Source of the DNA: Deltaproteobacteria bacterium
GTDB taxonomy: Bacteria; Myxococcota_A; Polyangia; Polyangiales; Ga0077539
DNA: 64,000 nucleotides
Assembly (NCBI GenBank): GCA_016704445.1
Contig: JADJAE010000151.1
Location: forward strand, 1-64,000
Direction of reading: 5' to 3'
The notes under the pieces are model-generated. The model made no database searches. It worked only from the letters and a program-made list of their open reading frames with translations, and was not told the DNA's origin. This document shows positions 27,838-36,982 of this stretch, in pieces; the stretch's first letter is position 1, and every line of letters starts with the position of its first letter. The translations under genes and the position numbers were made by a program.

Positions 27838-29039
27838 CGCTCGGCTCCTGCGTCGTCGAGGGCCTCGATCACCAGGGGCAGCTCGCGGTCGAGGTCGTTG
27901 GGCCAGTGCGGCGCGAAGCGAAGCAGCCCGTCGGGGCACGAGGTGACCACGCCCCGGGCCGCGAGGGCCCTGGACCACCAGGGCGCGTCGCGCGCGTCGC
28001 CCGCCGGAGGCCGCACCCCGAGGATGCACGACCGCTGCTCGACGCCCGCTCCTCGGAGGCTGTGGAAGCCGCGGTCGACGAGCTCCCGCTCCAGCGCGTC
28101 GAGGTAGCCGTTGACGTGGCGGTGGATGTTGCCGACCCCGAGGGAGCCCAGCATGTCGACGCTGGCCTCCAGGGCGGCGCAGCCCACCGCGCTGAAGGCG
28201 CCGCCCTCGACCAGTCCCGCGTCGGTGCGGAAGGGGCGGTCGTAGCGCAGCAGCTCCGGGCCCTGGAAGAGGAAGGAGAAGGCGTCCTGGTGGGAGATCC
28301 AGCCCGCGAGGTGGGGGCGCATGGACTTCGAGAGCTCGCCCCGGAGGTAGAGCATCCCCGCGCCCTCAAGGCCCATCAGCCACTTGTGGCCGCCGCTCGC
28401 GAGGGCGTCGATGCCGTCGGCCTCCACGTCGATGGGGACCGATCCGCAGGCCTGGATGGCGTCGACGAAGAGCACGCCGCCGACGGCGCGCACCCGGTCG
28501 GAGATGGCCCTCAGCGGCATCCGCAGCCCGCTCTGGAACTGCACCGCGCTCACCGCCGCGAGCCTCAAGCCCCGGGCGCAGACGGCGTCGACCTCCTCGA
28601 GGAAGCGGGTCGGATCGGTGCGGGCGAGGTCGGCGTCGATCCAGGAGAGCTCGAGGCCGTAGAGCTCGGCGGCGCGCTGCCAGGGCGTGACGTTGGCAGG
28701 AAACTCCGTGAGGAAGCAGAGCACCCGGTCGCCCTTCTCGAAGGGGAATCCCATGGCGACATGGGTGACGCCGAGGGAGGTGTTGGGCACCAGGGCGACC
28801 TCGCCGGGCTGGGCGTTGAGGAGCGCTCCGAGCTTCGCCCGCAGCCGATCGCGCTGGTCGATGGTGGCGCCGAAGGCCCCGGCGCCGCGGCGGGCGTAGT
28901 CGCCGAGGAGCCCGATGACGGCCCGGCGGGCGACCAGCGAGGGGGGCGAGATGGCGGCGTGGGCGAGGTACGCGCGGGCCTCGAGGTCGGGGAAGAGCGA
29001 GCGGTCGCCGAGGCGCGGTGCGAGGGGGGCGAAGGTCAT
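27834..29039 (-). CDS. class V aminotransferase (cysteine desulfurase/kynureninase-like)
   Basis: A 401-residue PLP enzyme, with the start at ATG 29039 (MTFAPLAPRLGDRSLF). Motifs include the N-terminal YLAHAAISPPSLVARRAV, the substrate region VALVPNTSLGVTHVAMGFPF, the PLP aspartate region GVLFVDAIQACGSVPIDV and the Schiff-base lysine in ALASGGHKWLMGLEG. The C-terminal domain follows (SCILGVRPPAGD). The family includes desulfurases, isopenicillin-N epimerase-like and kynureninase-like enzymes; the substrate is not determined. It is translationally coupled to the SDR gene downstream, which suggests one shared pathway. The gene is divergent from dusB. Confidence 0.84.
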   Translation of the reverse strand: MTFAPLAPRLGDRSLFPDLEARAYLAHAAISPPSLVARRAVIGLLGDYARRGAGAFGATIDQRDRLRAKLGALLNAQPGEVALVPNTSLGVTHVAMGFPFEKGDRVLCFLTEFPANVTPWQRAAELYGLELSWIDADLARTDPTRFLEEVDAVCARGLRLAAVSAVQFQSGLRMPLRAISDRVRAVGGVLFVDAIQACGSVPIDVEADGIDALASGGHKWLMGLEGAGMLYLRGELSKSMRPHLAGWISHQDAFSFLFQGPELLRYDRPFRTDAGLVEGGAFSAVGCAALEASVDMLGSLGVGNIHRHVNGYLDALERELVDRGFHSLRGAGVEQRSCILGVRPPAGDARDAPWWSRALAARGVVTSCPDGLLRFAPHWPNDLDRELPLVIEALDDAGAER

Positions 29040-29120
29040 CGTCGGTGCGCGCGACGGTACCAGAGGTTCCGCGGCTGGCATCGCCCTGGCCGATGGGGTA
29101 ACCGATAGCCCTTCCAAGCC

Positions 29121-30131
29121 ATGAACCCATTCGACACGCTTCGGGCGCTCTACGCCACGCGACCGGTGATCCTCGCCCCGATGGAGGACGTCACCGACGT
29201 GGTCTTCCGCCGTCTCTGCCGCTCGGTGGGCGCGCACTTCTGCGTCACCGAGTTCGTCAACGTGGAGGGCCTGCTACGGGGCTGCCGCACCGCGAAGCGC
29301 AAGGTGCAGATCGCCGCCGACGACACGCCCACGGTGATCCAGATCTACGGCAGCGACCCCTTGCGGCTCGCGGAGGCCGGCGACCGTGGCCGAGCGCGCC
29401 GAGCCCACGGCCATCGACATCAACTGCGGCTGCTGGGTGCCCAAGATCGCCGGCCGCGGCGCCGGCGCGGGCTGGCTGCGCGACCCTGGCGCGATGGTCG
29501 CCATGGCGAAGATGGTGGTCGAGCGCGTGGCGCTGCCGGTGACGGTGAAGACCCGCATCGGGTACGGGCCCGAGAGCGACATGCCCATCGTCGACCTCGC
29601 GCGGCGGCTCGAAGACGCCGGGGTGCAGGCGCTCACGGTGCACTGCCGCACGGCGCAGATGGGCCACTCCGGCGCGGCGGACTGGGACTGGGCCCGCAAG
29701 GCCCGCGAGGCGGTGTCCATCCCGGTGGTGGTCAACGGCGACATCAAGTGCGCCGACGACGCGCGCCGCGCGCTCGCCGAGACGGGCTGCGCGGGGGTGA
29801 TGGTGGGCCGCCGCGCCATCGAGCACCCGTGGATCTTCCGCGAGGCCCGCACCCTCCTCGACGAGGGGGTGGAGTGCGCCCCGCCCACCTGGGACGAGCG
29901 CATCGACCTCTGCATCGAGCACCTCGCGGCCAACGTCGCCGAGCGCGGCGAGCGCCACGGGGTGGCGGTCACCCGCCGCCACCTCACCGGCTACCTCAAG
30001 GGCATCCCCGGGGCGGCCACGCTGCGCCAGCGGCTGGTGGTGACCGACACCATGGCCGCGTGCGTCGAGCTGCTGGAGGAGTCGCGGCAGCGCCGGGCGG
30101 CGGCGCGCTCTCATGACATGGAGGCCTCGCT

Positions 30132-30135
<4 letters not shown>
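29121..30135 (+). CDS. dusB: tRNA-dihydrouridine synthase (one frameshift)
   Basis: The gene starts MNPFDTLRALYATRPVILAP with the FMN-binding APMEDVTDVVFRRLCR. It continues through VIQIYGSDPLRLAEA, then INCGCWVPKIAGRGAGAGWL (catalytic Cys loop), VKTRIGY, LTVHCRTAQMGHSG, IPVVVNGDIK and the terminal phosphate loop GVMVGRRAIEHPWIF. It reduces specific uridines in tRNA to dihydrouridine with FMN and NADPH. Assignment to the DusB group rests on overall pattern. One extra G at about 29382 (GAGGCCGGCGACC) breaks the frame between LAEA and TVAERAEPTAIDI. The stop overlaps the GTG start of the peptidase gene. Confidence 0.88.
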
Positions 30136-31487
<1,352 letters not shown>

Positions 31488-31573
31488 CGGTGGTTTAGCC
31501 GCTGGGGCGCGTCAAGCGTTGCGTCGGCCGCCGATGCCTCGACGCTCGTCGGACCGGGGAGTATTTTTCGGTC

Positions 31574-31813
31574 ATGGACGCAATCAGGATCCGGTGCCAC
31601 ATCGATTCGACGACGATAGAGATCCCGGATCTCGTGGATTTTCTCGGCCGCGACGTGGAGGTCATCGTGCTGGGCGAGCGCGAGTCGCGCGAGGATGTTG
31701 CGGAGCGCCGCCGTCAGATGCTCGGGTCGGAGCGTGACGGGATCAGGGTTTCCCCTGACTTCGACCAGACCCCGGTCGATGTCATCGAGGAGTTCGAACA
31801 GGGCGGTCGGTGA
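31574..31813 (+). CDS. putative antitoxin partner of the PIN-domain toxin
   Basis: A 79-residue acidic protein (MDAIRIRCHIDSTTIEIPDL...DVIEEFEQGGR). The N-terminal half could form a short beta-rich DNA-binding unit; the C-terminal half is rich in Asp/Glu and probably embraces the toxin. Its stop overlaps the start of the PIN-domain gene (GTGA), the normal order and coupling of VapBC-type pairs. No standard AbrB or Phd motif is recognised, so the call rests mainly on position, size and charge. Confidence 0.65.
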   Translation: MDAIRIRCHIDSTTIEIPDLVDFLGRDVEVIVLGERESREDVAERRRQMLGSERDGIRVSPDFDQTPVDVIEEFEQGGR

Positions 31814-32220
31814 GGCTCCTGCTCGACACCCATGTCCTGCTCTGGCTGTGGCTGGAGCCCGAACGCTTGCGCCCAGACGTGATCGACGCGGTCACCGACG
31901 CTGCGAACGACGTCTTGCTGTCCGTCGCATCGGCGTGGGAGATCTCGATCAAATCCGAACTCGGAAAACTTACGCTCCCGGGACCCGCGGCGCGTTGGCT
32001 CCCGGCCAAGCTCGCATCCTCGGCGATTCACGTGCTTCCGATCGAGATCGATCATGCGTTGCGGGCGGGGGCATTGCCGCCCCATCACCGCGATCCGTTT
32101 GACCGCATGCTCGTTGCCCAGGCGATCGAGGAGCGGATGCTACTCGTGACGGCGGACGAGGCGATCATTCCCTATGGCGCGCCAATGCTGTGGGCAGGAC
32201 GGACGGCCGCGGCGCCGTAG
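31810..32220 (+). CDS. PIN-domain toxin, VapC-like
   Basis: A 136-residue PIN-domain ribonuclease. The acidic active site is visible as Asp in MRLLLDTHVLLWLW, Glu in SVASAWEISIKSELGKL, Asp in HHRDPFDRMLVAQAI and a further Asp in LLVTADEAIIPYG. The DTHVLLW and DPFDRMLVAQA forms are characteristic of VapC-family toxins that cleave tRNA or rRNA. It starts at a GTG overlapping the antitoxin stop. It opens a small accessory block after the housekeeping genes dusB and the peptidase. Confidence 0.87.
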   Translation: MRLLLDTHVLLWLWLEPERLRPDVIDAVTDAANDVLLSVASAWEISIKSELGKLTLPGPAARWLPAKLASSAIHVLPIEIDHALRAGALPPHHRDPFDRMLVAQAIEERMLLVTADEAIIPYGAPMLWAGRTAAAP

Positions 32221-32235
32221 GGTCCGCCCGGGCGC

Positions 32236-32568
32236 TCAGAGATTGCCGAGGATCTTCCTCTTCAGTCCCGCGGTGATCGGGTAACCCTCGATCGTCTTAC
32301 GAATCTCCTGACGAGTGTGGCCGGTTGCGATCAGCCCGATCACGACCGACGCGAAGATCTTCTCCAGGCCATATTCAGCCACGGCATCGGCGACGAGTGC
32401 CAGGATACCCAGCATCGCGAGCCCGCCGAACATGCCGAAAGGGCCGCCGAGTGCCGCCAGGCCCACGACGATCGCGGCGCCGCCAGCGACTCCACTCGTC
32501 GCGATGACCACGAGAAGAACCAACCCGGGAACGCCGAGGGCCACCAACTTCTGAACGACCTTGTCCAT
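32236..32568 (-). CDS. small glycine-rich membrane protein
   Basis: A 110-residue protein. Two or three hydrophobic segments are visible: LGVPGLVLLVVIATSGVAGG, then AAIVVGLAALGGPFGMFGG, then LAMLGILALVADAVAEYG. A basic helical tail follows (HTRQEIRKTIEGYPITAGLK). The ALGGPFGMFGG core looks like a conserved element of small bacterial membrane proteins of unknown function. It is convergent with the PIN toxin gene, 15 bp apart, and read in the same direction as the two small genes upstream of it. No function is proposed. Confidence 0.65.
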   Translation of the reverse strand: MDKVVQKLVALGVPGLVLLVVIATSGVAGGAAIVVGLAALGGPFGMFGGLAMLGILALVADAVAEYGLEKIFASVVIGLIATGHTRQEIRKTIEGYPITAGLKRKILGNL

Positions 32569-32648
32569 GCGTGTTCCTCCTGAGCGTGTTGAACCTCGAC
32601 TCCGGGAGATCGACTGCGGACCATGGCGCCGCCGAATCTAGTTCGAGG

Positions 32649-32771
32649 CTACTCGCTTCTCTTCTTATCTTCTTCGCGACGGGCACGGGCCCCGTCGTTG
32701 GCACCGCTGATGGACGAGCCGATGGACATGCCGACGAGCAACACGACCAACAGGATCACGACGAGTCCCAT
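32649..32771 (-). CDS. very small membrane protein (40 residues)
   Basis: The ATG at 32771 is preceded by GGGAGGAGGCGTC, a strong ribosome site 5-6 bases upstream. It encodes MGLVVILLVVLLVGMSIGSS followed by a polar Arg/Glu/Lys-rich tail ending EEDKKRSE. One transmembrane helix is expected. A longer in-frame upstream extension is possible but is Pro/Arg-rich and lacks a ribosome site, so the short form is preferred. It lies between two other leftward genes of the accessory block. Confidence 0.6.
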   Translation of the reverse strand: MGLVVILLVVLLVGMSIGSSISGANDGARARREEDKKRSE

Positions 32772-32862
32772 GACGCCTCCTCCCACAGATGGATCAACCG
32801 GCCCTACGGTGCCGCGCTCCGGCCTCGAAAACGTCGGTCGTGGCTTGGGGCCGCCACCACGC

Positions 32863-33327
32863 TCAAGGCTCGATGTGCCAGACCCACGTCTTCGCCGCGA
32901 CCTCCGTCGTTGACATGACGTGTGCCCGGGCGTGCCGCCCGGACTTGTCGTTGCCATCGTCCATCCGGTCCCACACGTCCTTGCAGGGAACGCTCTCGGC
33001 GGGAGACTGAAGCCCGATCTTGTCGCCGCCCACCACCGGCGACGACGCCGCCAGGATCACATGGAGTCCCATCTCCCGGATCTCGTACTTTGCGGCGAAC
33101 GAGAAGCTCTTGCGGTTCAACGAAACGGCGTCGGACGTCTCGGGCGCGATGTCGCCGAAGGGCCAGTTGTCGGCGTTGTTGTACGACTCAACGCGGCGCA
33201 TGGAAAACTTCGTCTTGTTCTGCACCACGAGGACGTAGCTGTTGCGCTCGCTCATCGAGATGATGGTGCGGATGACAACGTCAATGAGATCGCCCGCCGG
33301 TTTCGAGATGTGCCCGATGATGCTCAT
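32863..33327 (-). CDS. hypothetical protein, beta-rich
   Basis: A 154-residue protein starting MSIIGHISKPAGDLIDVVIR with a GGGAG ribosome site nine bases before the ATG. The middle (NSYVLVVQNKTKFSMRRVES, then YNNADNWPFGDIAPETSD) and the aromatic end (AAKTWVWHIEP) suggest a beta-sandwich. The pattern of an Asn-Lys-Thr strand followed by a Trp and Pro turn loosely recalls aegerolysin-like or other lipid-binding proteins, but no motif confirms it. It is divergent from the XRE regulator (gap about 120 bp), which may control it. Confidence 0.6.
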   Translation of the reverse strand: MSIIGHISKPAGDLIDVVIRTIISMSERNSYVLVVQNKTKFSMRRVESYNNADNWPFGDIAPETSDAVSLNRKSFSFAAKYEIREMGLHVILAASSPVVGGDKIGLQSPAESVPCKDVWDRMDDGNDKSGRHARAHVMSTTEVAAKTWVWHIEP

Positions 33328-33450
33328 GCTGATCGCTCCCTCATGCTGTTCCCGCCGCTCCGATTCGTCGTGATGTTCGGCGTGACCTGTGCCCGAGCCC
33401 ATACATCGTTACTGTGTATCTGTCACTATCGCGAACCTGTGCTCCACGCC

Positions 33451-33819
33451 ATGCCCGTACGCATGGCACGTCGAGCCCGGCGACAGACGATCGAGGAGGT
33501 TGTGCGCATCCGCCTGCGCGAGCTCCGCGCGTCCCGGGGGCTCACGCAAGAGCAGCTCTGCGAGAGCGCGGGCGTGAGCGTCGATGCCGTCAATCGCATC
33601 GAGAGCGGGACCCGCGTGCCGACGATCGCCACGCTGGCGAGTCTCGCGACGGCCCTTGGCGTCGAGGTCGGTGATCTTGTTCGGACCGAGGCCATGCCTC
33701 CCGCGCGGTTCAAGCCGCCGGTGCAACGCATTGTCGCGCAGCTCGCGTCGCAGCCGGAGGAGATCCAAGACGCGGCGGAGAAGTTGGTGCGGGTGTTGGT
33801 CTCTGTCGCCCGGAGTTGA
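33451..33819 (+). CDS. XRE-family transcriptional regulator
   Basis: A 122-residue protein with an N-terminal helix-turn-helix (RLRELRASRGLTQEQLCESA, then GVSVDAVNRIESGTRVPTIA) typical of the Cro/CI family. A C-terminal helical tail follows (EEIQDAAEKLVRVLVSV) that may dimerise. The ATG at 33451 is the first that keeps the whole domain; upstream in-frame sequence overlaps the divergent gene and lacks protein character. It is divergent from the small leftward genes and is probably their regulator, and perhaps its own. Confidence 0.82.
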   Translation: MPVRMARRARRQTIEEVVRIRLRELRASRGLTQEQLCESAGVSVDAVNRIESGTRVPTIATLASLATALGVEVGDLVRTEAMPPARFKPPVQRIVAQLASQPEEIQDAAEKLVRVLVSVARS

Positions 33820-33977
33820 ACTCGCGGAGCACGTCGAGGCGTGCGGCAGGGCGGCGTCCTGGGGCGTGCGGACAGACCTCAGGCGATCGCGCTCGACGAG
33901 CGGGGTCAACCATTGGCGTCTCGCGTCGGGGTAGCGCTGGAACACTTCCCCGTCTCGACGTAGCCTCCCGTCCCACG

Positions 33978-35096
33978 ATGAAGAAGACCCGATGGTGGGC
34001 GCTGCTGGTCCTGGTGCTGGCAGCAATCTGGATGTCCCCGCTCGCCGCGCTCGCGCAGCAGACCGGCGGCAGCTTCGGCGGCTCGCGATGGGGCTCCGGC
34101 AGCTCCGGCTCGTCGGGCTCACGGCCCTCGTCGTCGGGCTCGTCGTGGTCGCGGCCCTCGTCGTCGGGCTCGTCGTGGTCGCGGCCCTCGTCGTCGCCGT
34201 CCTACGGCGGTGGATCTTCCTACGGCGGCGGCTCCTACGGCGGTAGCTCCTACGGCTCTCGCACCCGCAGCAGCGGCGGCGGCTTCGGGGCCTTCTGCTG
34301 CATCGCGTTCTTCGTGCTCATCATCGTGGTGATCGTGGTGATCGCCCAGAAGAAGAGCGGCGGCGGCCGCGCGATGGCGCCGTACTACCCCCCCGCGGGT
34401 GGTCCGATGCCGATGCCCCCGGGGGGGATGGAGACCTTCGCGGTCGGCGTGCTGGCGATCGCCTTCGACTCCCGGGCGAGGGCGCAGATCCAGGCGGGCA
34501 TCGCGCAGATCGCCGAGCGCAGCAACATGGGCGGCAACGGCCTGCCCAACGCCGCGCGAGAGACCGCGCAGCTCCTCTCCCAGTACCTCGACGCCGCGTA
34601 CATGACACAGCACGCGCTGAGCGAGGGCATCGCCATGCAGACGGCGCAGCAGTACTTCGACGCCGCGGTGAGCGACGCCCGAGGGCGCTTCATCGTCGAG
34701 ACCATGCGCAACGACGCGGGCGGAGTGCGCAAGGTCGAGGGACCGAGGGTGACCGCGAGGGCCGAGGAGGGCGGAGGCTTCGTGGTCGTCACCATCGTGG
34801 TGGGGCGCCGCGGAGGGTTCTTCGGGTTCCAGCCCCCGACCAGCCGACCGATGCTGGCGCAGGATCTTCAGACCATCCTCCAGGGCGACGACAACCTCAA
34901 CGCCATGGAGGTCATCTGGCAGCCGGCGGACCCCAACGATGTGATGTCCTCGGCGGAGATGGCCCAGGTCTTCAAGGAGCTTCGGCCCATCGACCCCGAC
35001 CAGCGCGTGCCCCGCCGGGCCTGCGCCTACTGCAAGAGCGTCTTCGCTGCCGAGCTGCCCGCCTGCCCCAACTGCGGAGCGCCCACCAACGGGTGA
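33978..35096 (+). CDS. DUF1517-like membrane protein with C-terminal zinc ribbon
   Basis: A 372-residue protein. A signal or first membrane helix (WWALLVLVLAAIWMSPLAAL) precedes a Ser/Gly-rich stretch with perfect 10-residue repeats (SRPSSSGSSW). Next come a membrane segment (CCIAFFVLIIVVIVVIAQKK), a globular domain (METFAVGVLAIAFDSRARAQ onward) and a C-terminal zinc ribbon (CAYCKSVFAAELPACPNC). The Ser/Gly stretch, membrane helix and globular domain match DUF1517-type proteins, whose function is unknown. A 30-bp DNA repeat at about 34124-34198 encodes the Ser repeats and may vary in copy number. Confidence 0.75.
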   Translation: MKKTRWWALLVLVLAAIWMSPLAALAQQTGGSFGGSRWGSGSSGSSGSRPSSSGSSWSRPSSSGSSWSRPSSSPSYGGGSSYGGGSYGGSSYGSRTRSSGGGFGAFCCIAFFVLIIVVIVVIAQKKSGGGRAMAPYYPPAGGPMPMPPGGMETFAVGVLAIAFDSRARAQIQAGIAQIAERSNMGGNGLPNAARETAQLLSQYLDAAYMTQHALSEGIAMQTAQQYFDAAVSDARGRFIVETMRNDAGGVRKVEGPRVTARAEEGGGFVVVTIVVGRRGGFFGFQPPTSRPMLAQDLQTILQGDDNLNAMEVIWQPADPNDVMSSAEMAQVFKELRPIDPDQRVPRRACAYCKSVFAAELPACPNCGAPTNG

Positions 35097-35151
35097 CCGC
35101 CGCCGCCGCGTCGTTGCCACCCATCATCACATGGGATATTCGACGCGGACC

Positions 35152-36216
35152 ATGGCCCCTGTCCGCGCATCCTCCTGGCTCGCCTCGACCCTCCTCCTCG
35201 CGCTCGGCTGCTCCAGCGAGGTCGCCAATCCGAACCCCGTAGATGCAGGCACCGACGCCCCCGCGGTCGATGCCCCCGCGGTCGATGTTCCGGTCGATGC
35301 CGGCCGCCCGATGCGCAGCCCGCAGGCCATCTTCGGGGCCTGCGACAGCGCCGCCGAGTGCCGCGACGGCATGACCTGTCGCCGCGCCGCCGACACGGGT
35401 CTCCCCGGGGGACAGTGCAACCGCGAGTGCACCCGCGACGACGAGTGCGTGCTCTTCCTGTCGGGAGGAAAGCCCATCGACGGCTTCTGCCAGGCGGCCG
35501 ACCGCGAGGGACACCGCTACTGCGCCCGCGTCTGCGCCAACGGCATCGACTGCGAGCGCGACGGCTACACCTGCCAGGGCATCAACGCCGGCACCATCAA
35601 CGCCGTCAACATCTGCATCCCGGTCTGCACCGCCACGAGCTGCATCGACGGCACCGTGTGCGACCACGAGTCGGGCCGCTGCCGCCCCGCCGCCGCCCCC
35701 GCCCCGACGGGCCGCACCCTCGGCCAGTCGTGCGTCGCCAACGCCGACCCCGCGATGACCCCCGCCACCGTGTGCCAGTCGGGCCTCTGCAACCCGCAGG
35801 TGACCCGTGACTCCACCGGCGCGCCCTTCCAGACCGGCAACAACGGCGGGTTCTGCGTCAGCCGCTGCATCCTCCCGCAGGGCTACAACTCCTCCAACAT
35901 CTGGACGGACATGGAGCTGCCGCGCAGCAACTGCCCCGCCAACGGCATCTGCTTCATCAGCCGCACCTTCGCCGAAGGCGACCTCGGCACCTGCGTGCAG
36001 TCCTGCACCGAGGACAGCGACTGCCGGGTGAGCGAGGGCTACGCCTGCCGCAAGACCTTCCGCGTCACGGCCACCCGCACCCGAACCTTCACCAACGGCT
36101 TCTGCGAGCCCTTCGACTGCGCCGCCACCGGCGCCCGCGCCTGCCCGACCGGCTACACCTGCCGCCGCAGCATGAGCGGCACCACGGTGGTGGGCGATTG
36201 CGTCCCGAGCACTTGA
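35152..36216 (+). CDS. cysteine-rich secreted lipoprotein
   Basis: About 354 residues. The signal MAPVRASSWLASTLLLALGC ends in a lipobox (LALGC). A VDAG/VDAP linker follows, then a long disulfide-type body with about 30 cysteines in units such as CDSAAECRDGMTCRR, CTRDDECVLF and CAATGARACPTGYTCRR. These resemble short Cys-rich repeats (DUF7107-like) common in myxobacterial surface proteins. The ATG at 35152 gives a cleaner signal than the one at 35131. It leads a rightward run with a TlpA-like lipoprotein and an outer-membrane barrel, possibly one cell-surface module. Confidence 0.75.
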   Translation: MAPVRASSWLASTLLLALGCSSEVANPNPVDAGTDAPAVDAPAVDVPVDAGRPMRSPQAIFGACDSAAECRDGMTCRRAADTGLPGGQCNRECTRDDECVLFLSGGKPIDGFCQAADREGHRYCARVCANGIDCERDGYTCQGINAGTINAVNICIPVCTATSCIDGTVCDHESGRCRPAAAPAPTGRTLGQSCVANADPAMTPATVCQSGLCNPQVTRDSTGAPFQTGNNGGFCVSRCILPQGYNSSNIWTDMELPRSNCPANGICFISRTFAEGDLGTCVQSCTEDSDCRVSEGYACRKTFRVTATRTRTFTNGFCEPFDCAATGARACPTGYTCRRSMSGTTVVGDCVPST

Positions 36217-36272
36217 GTGTGAACATCCTTCGCATCCCTTCACCGCCCCACCGCCATCCCCCGAGGAGCACC

Positions 36273-36967
36273 ATGAAGACTCTCGCGTTCGCCTTCGCGC
36301 TTTCCACCCTCGCCCTCGCCGGATGCGGCGACAGCGGCACCACCGGGGTGACGCCGGCGCCCGCGACGGTACGGATGCAGGCACGGTCGCGGCGGCGGAC
36401 ACGGGCGTCGTCGCGACTCCCGACGCTGGCGTGACCCCCCCGGCCGAGACCTACCCCGCGGGCCCCTACGGCTCTCGCGTGGGCGCCCTCTTCCGCCCCT
36501 TCACCCTGACCGCGTGCAACCGCGAGGGCGCTGAGGCCCAGTGGAGCTTCGACGGCCCCGACTTCTTCACCAGCCAGCTCACGCTGATCTCCATCTCCGC
36601 CGCGTGGTGCGTCCCCTGCCAGCGCGAGTCGGCCCAGATGGAGGCCGAGCTCGTGAGGCGCTACGCCGGCCAGGGAGTGCGCATCGTGCAGCTCCTGGTG
36701 CAGAACGTCGACCGCTCGGCCATCTCCGCGTCCACCTGCCGCGCCTGGGCCACGCGCTACGGCCTGAGCTTCCCCGAGCTGATGGACCCGATGTTCATCA
36801 CCCAGCCCTTCGTGCCCAACACGGCCTTCCCGGGCAACATCATCGTCGACCGCTGCGGCCGCATCCGCTGGCGTGAGTACGGCAGCGAGAACGGCCTCAC
36901 CTCGATGCGCACCGCCATCGACGAAGTGCTCGCAGATCCGCGCTACCCGGCCTGCCCGACCGAGTAA
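36273..36967 (+). CDS. TlpA-like thioredoxin-fold lipoprotein (one frameshift)
   Basis: The signal MKTLAFAFALSTLALAGCG marks a lipoprotein. After a DAGTVAAADTG linker, a thioredoxin-fold domain carries the active-site motif SAAWCVPCQRES (CVPC). It continues RIVQLLVQNVDRSAIS and NTAFPGNIIVDRCGRIRW, the conserved cis-Pro/FPxxxxVDR region of AhpC/TlpA proteins. It probably reduces or reshuffles disulfides at the envelope, which fits the very Cys-rich lipoprotein encoded just upstream. One base is missing at about 36365 between TPAPA and DGTDAG; the corrected protein is 231 residues. The next gene starts 16 bp downstream. Confidence 0.8.
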
Positions 36968-36982
36968 TCTCCGCGCACCACC

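Noticed and set aside
32863..33327. Aegerolysin-like pore-forming partner
   Set aside because: Only a loose pattern resemblance (NKT strand, Trp/Pro turn); no diagnostic motif and no MACPF partner nearby.
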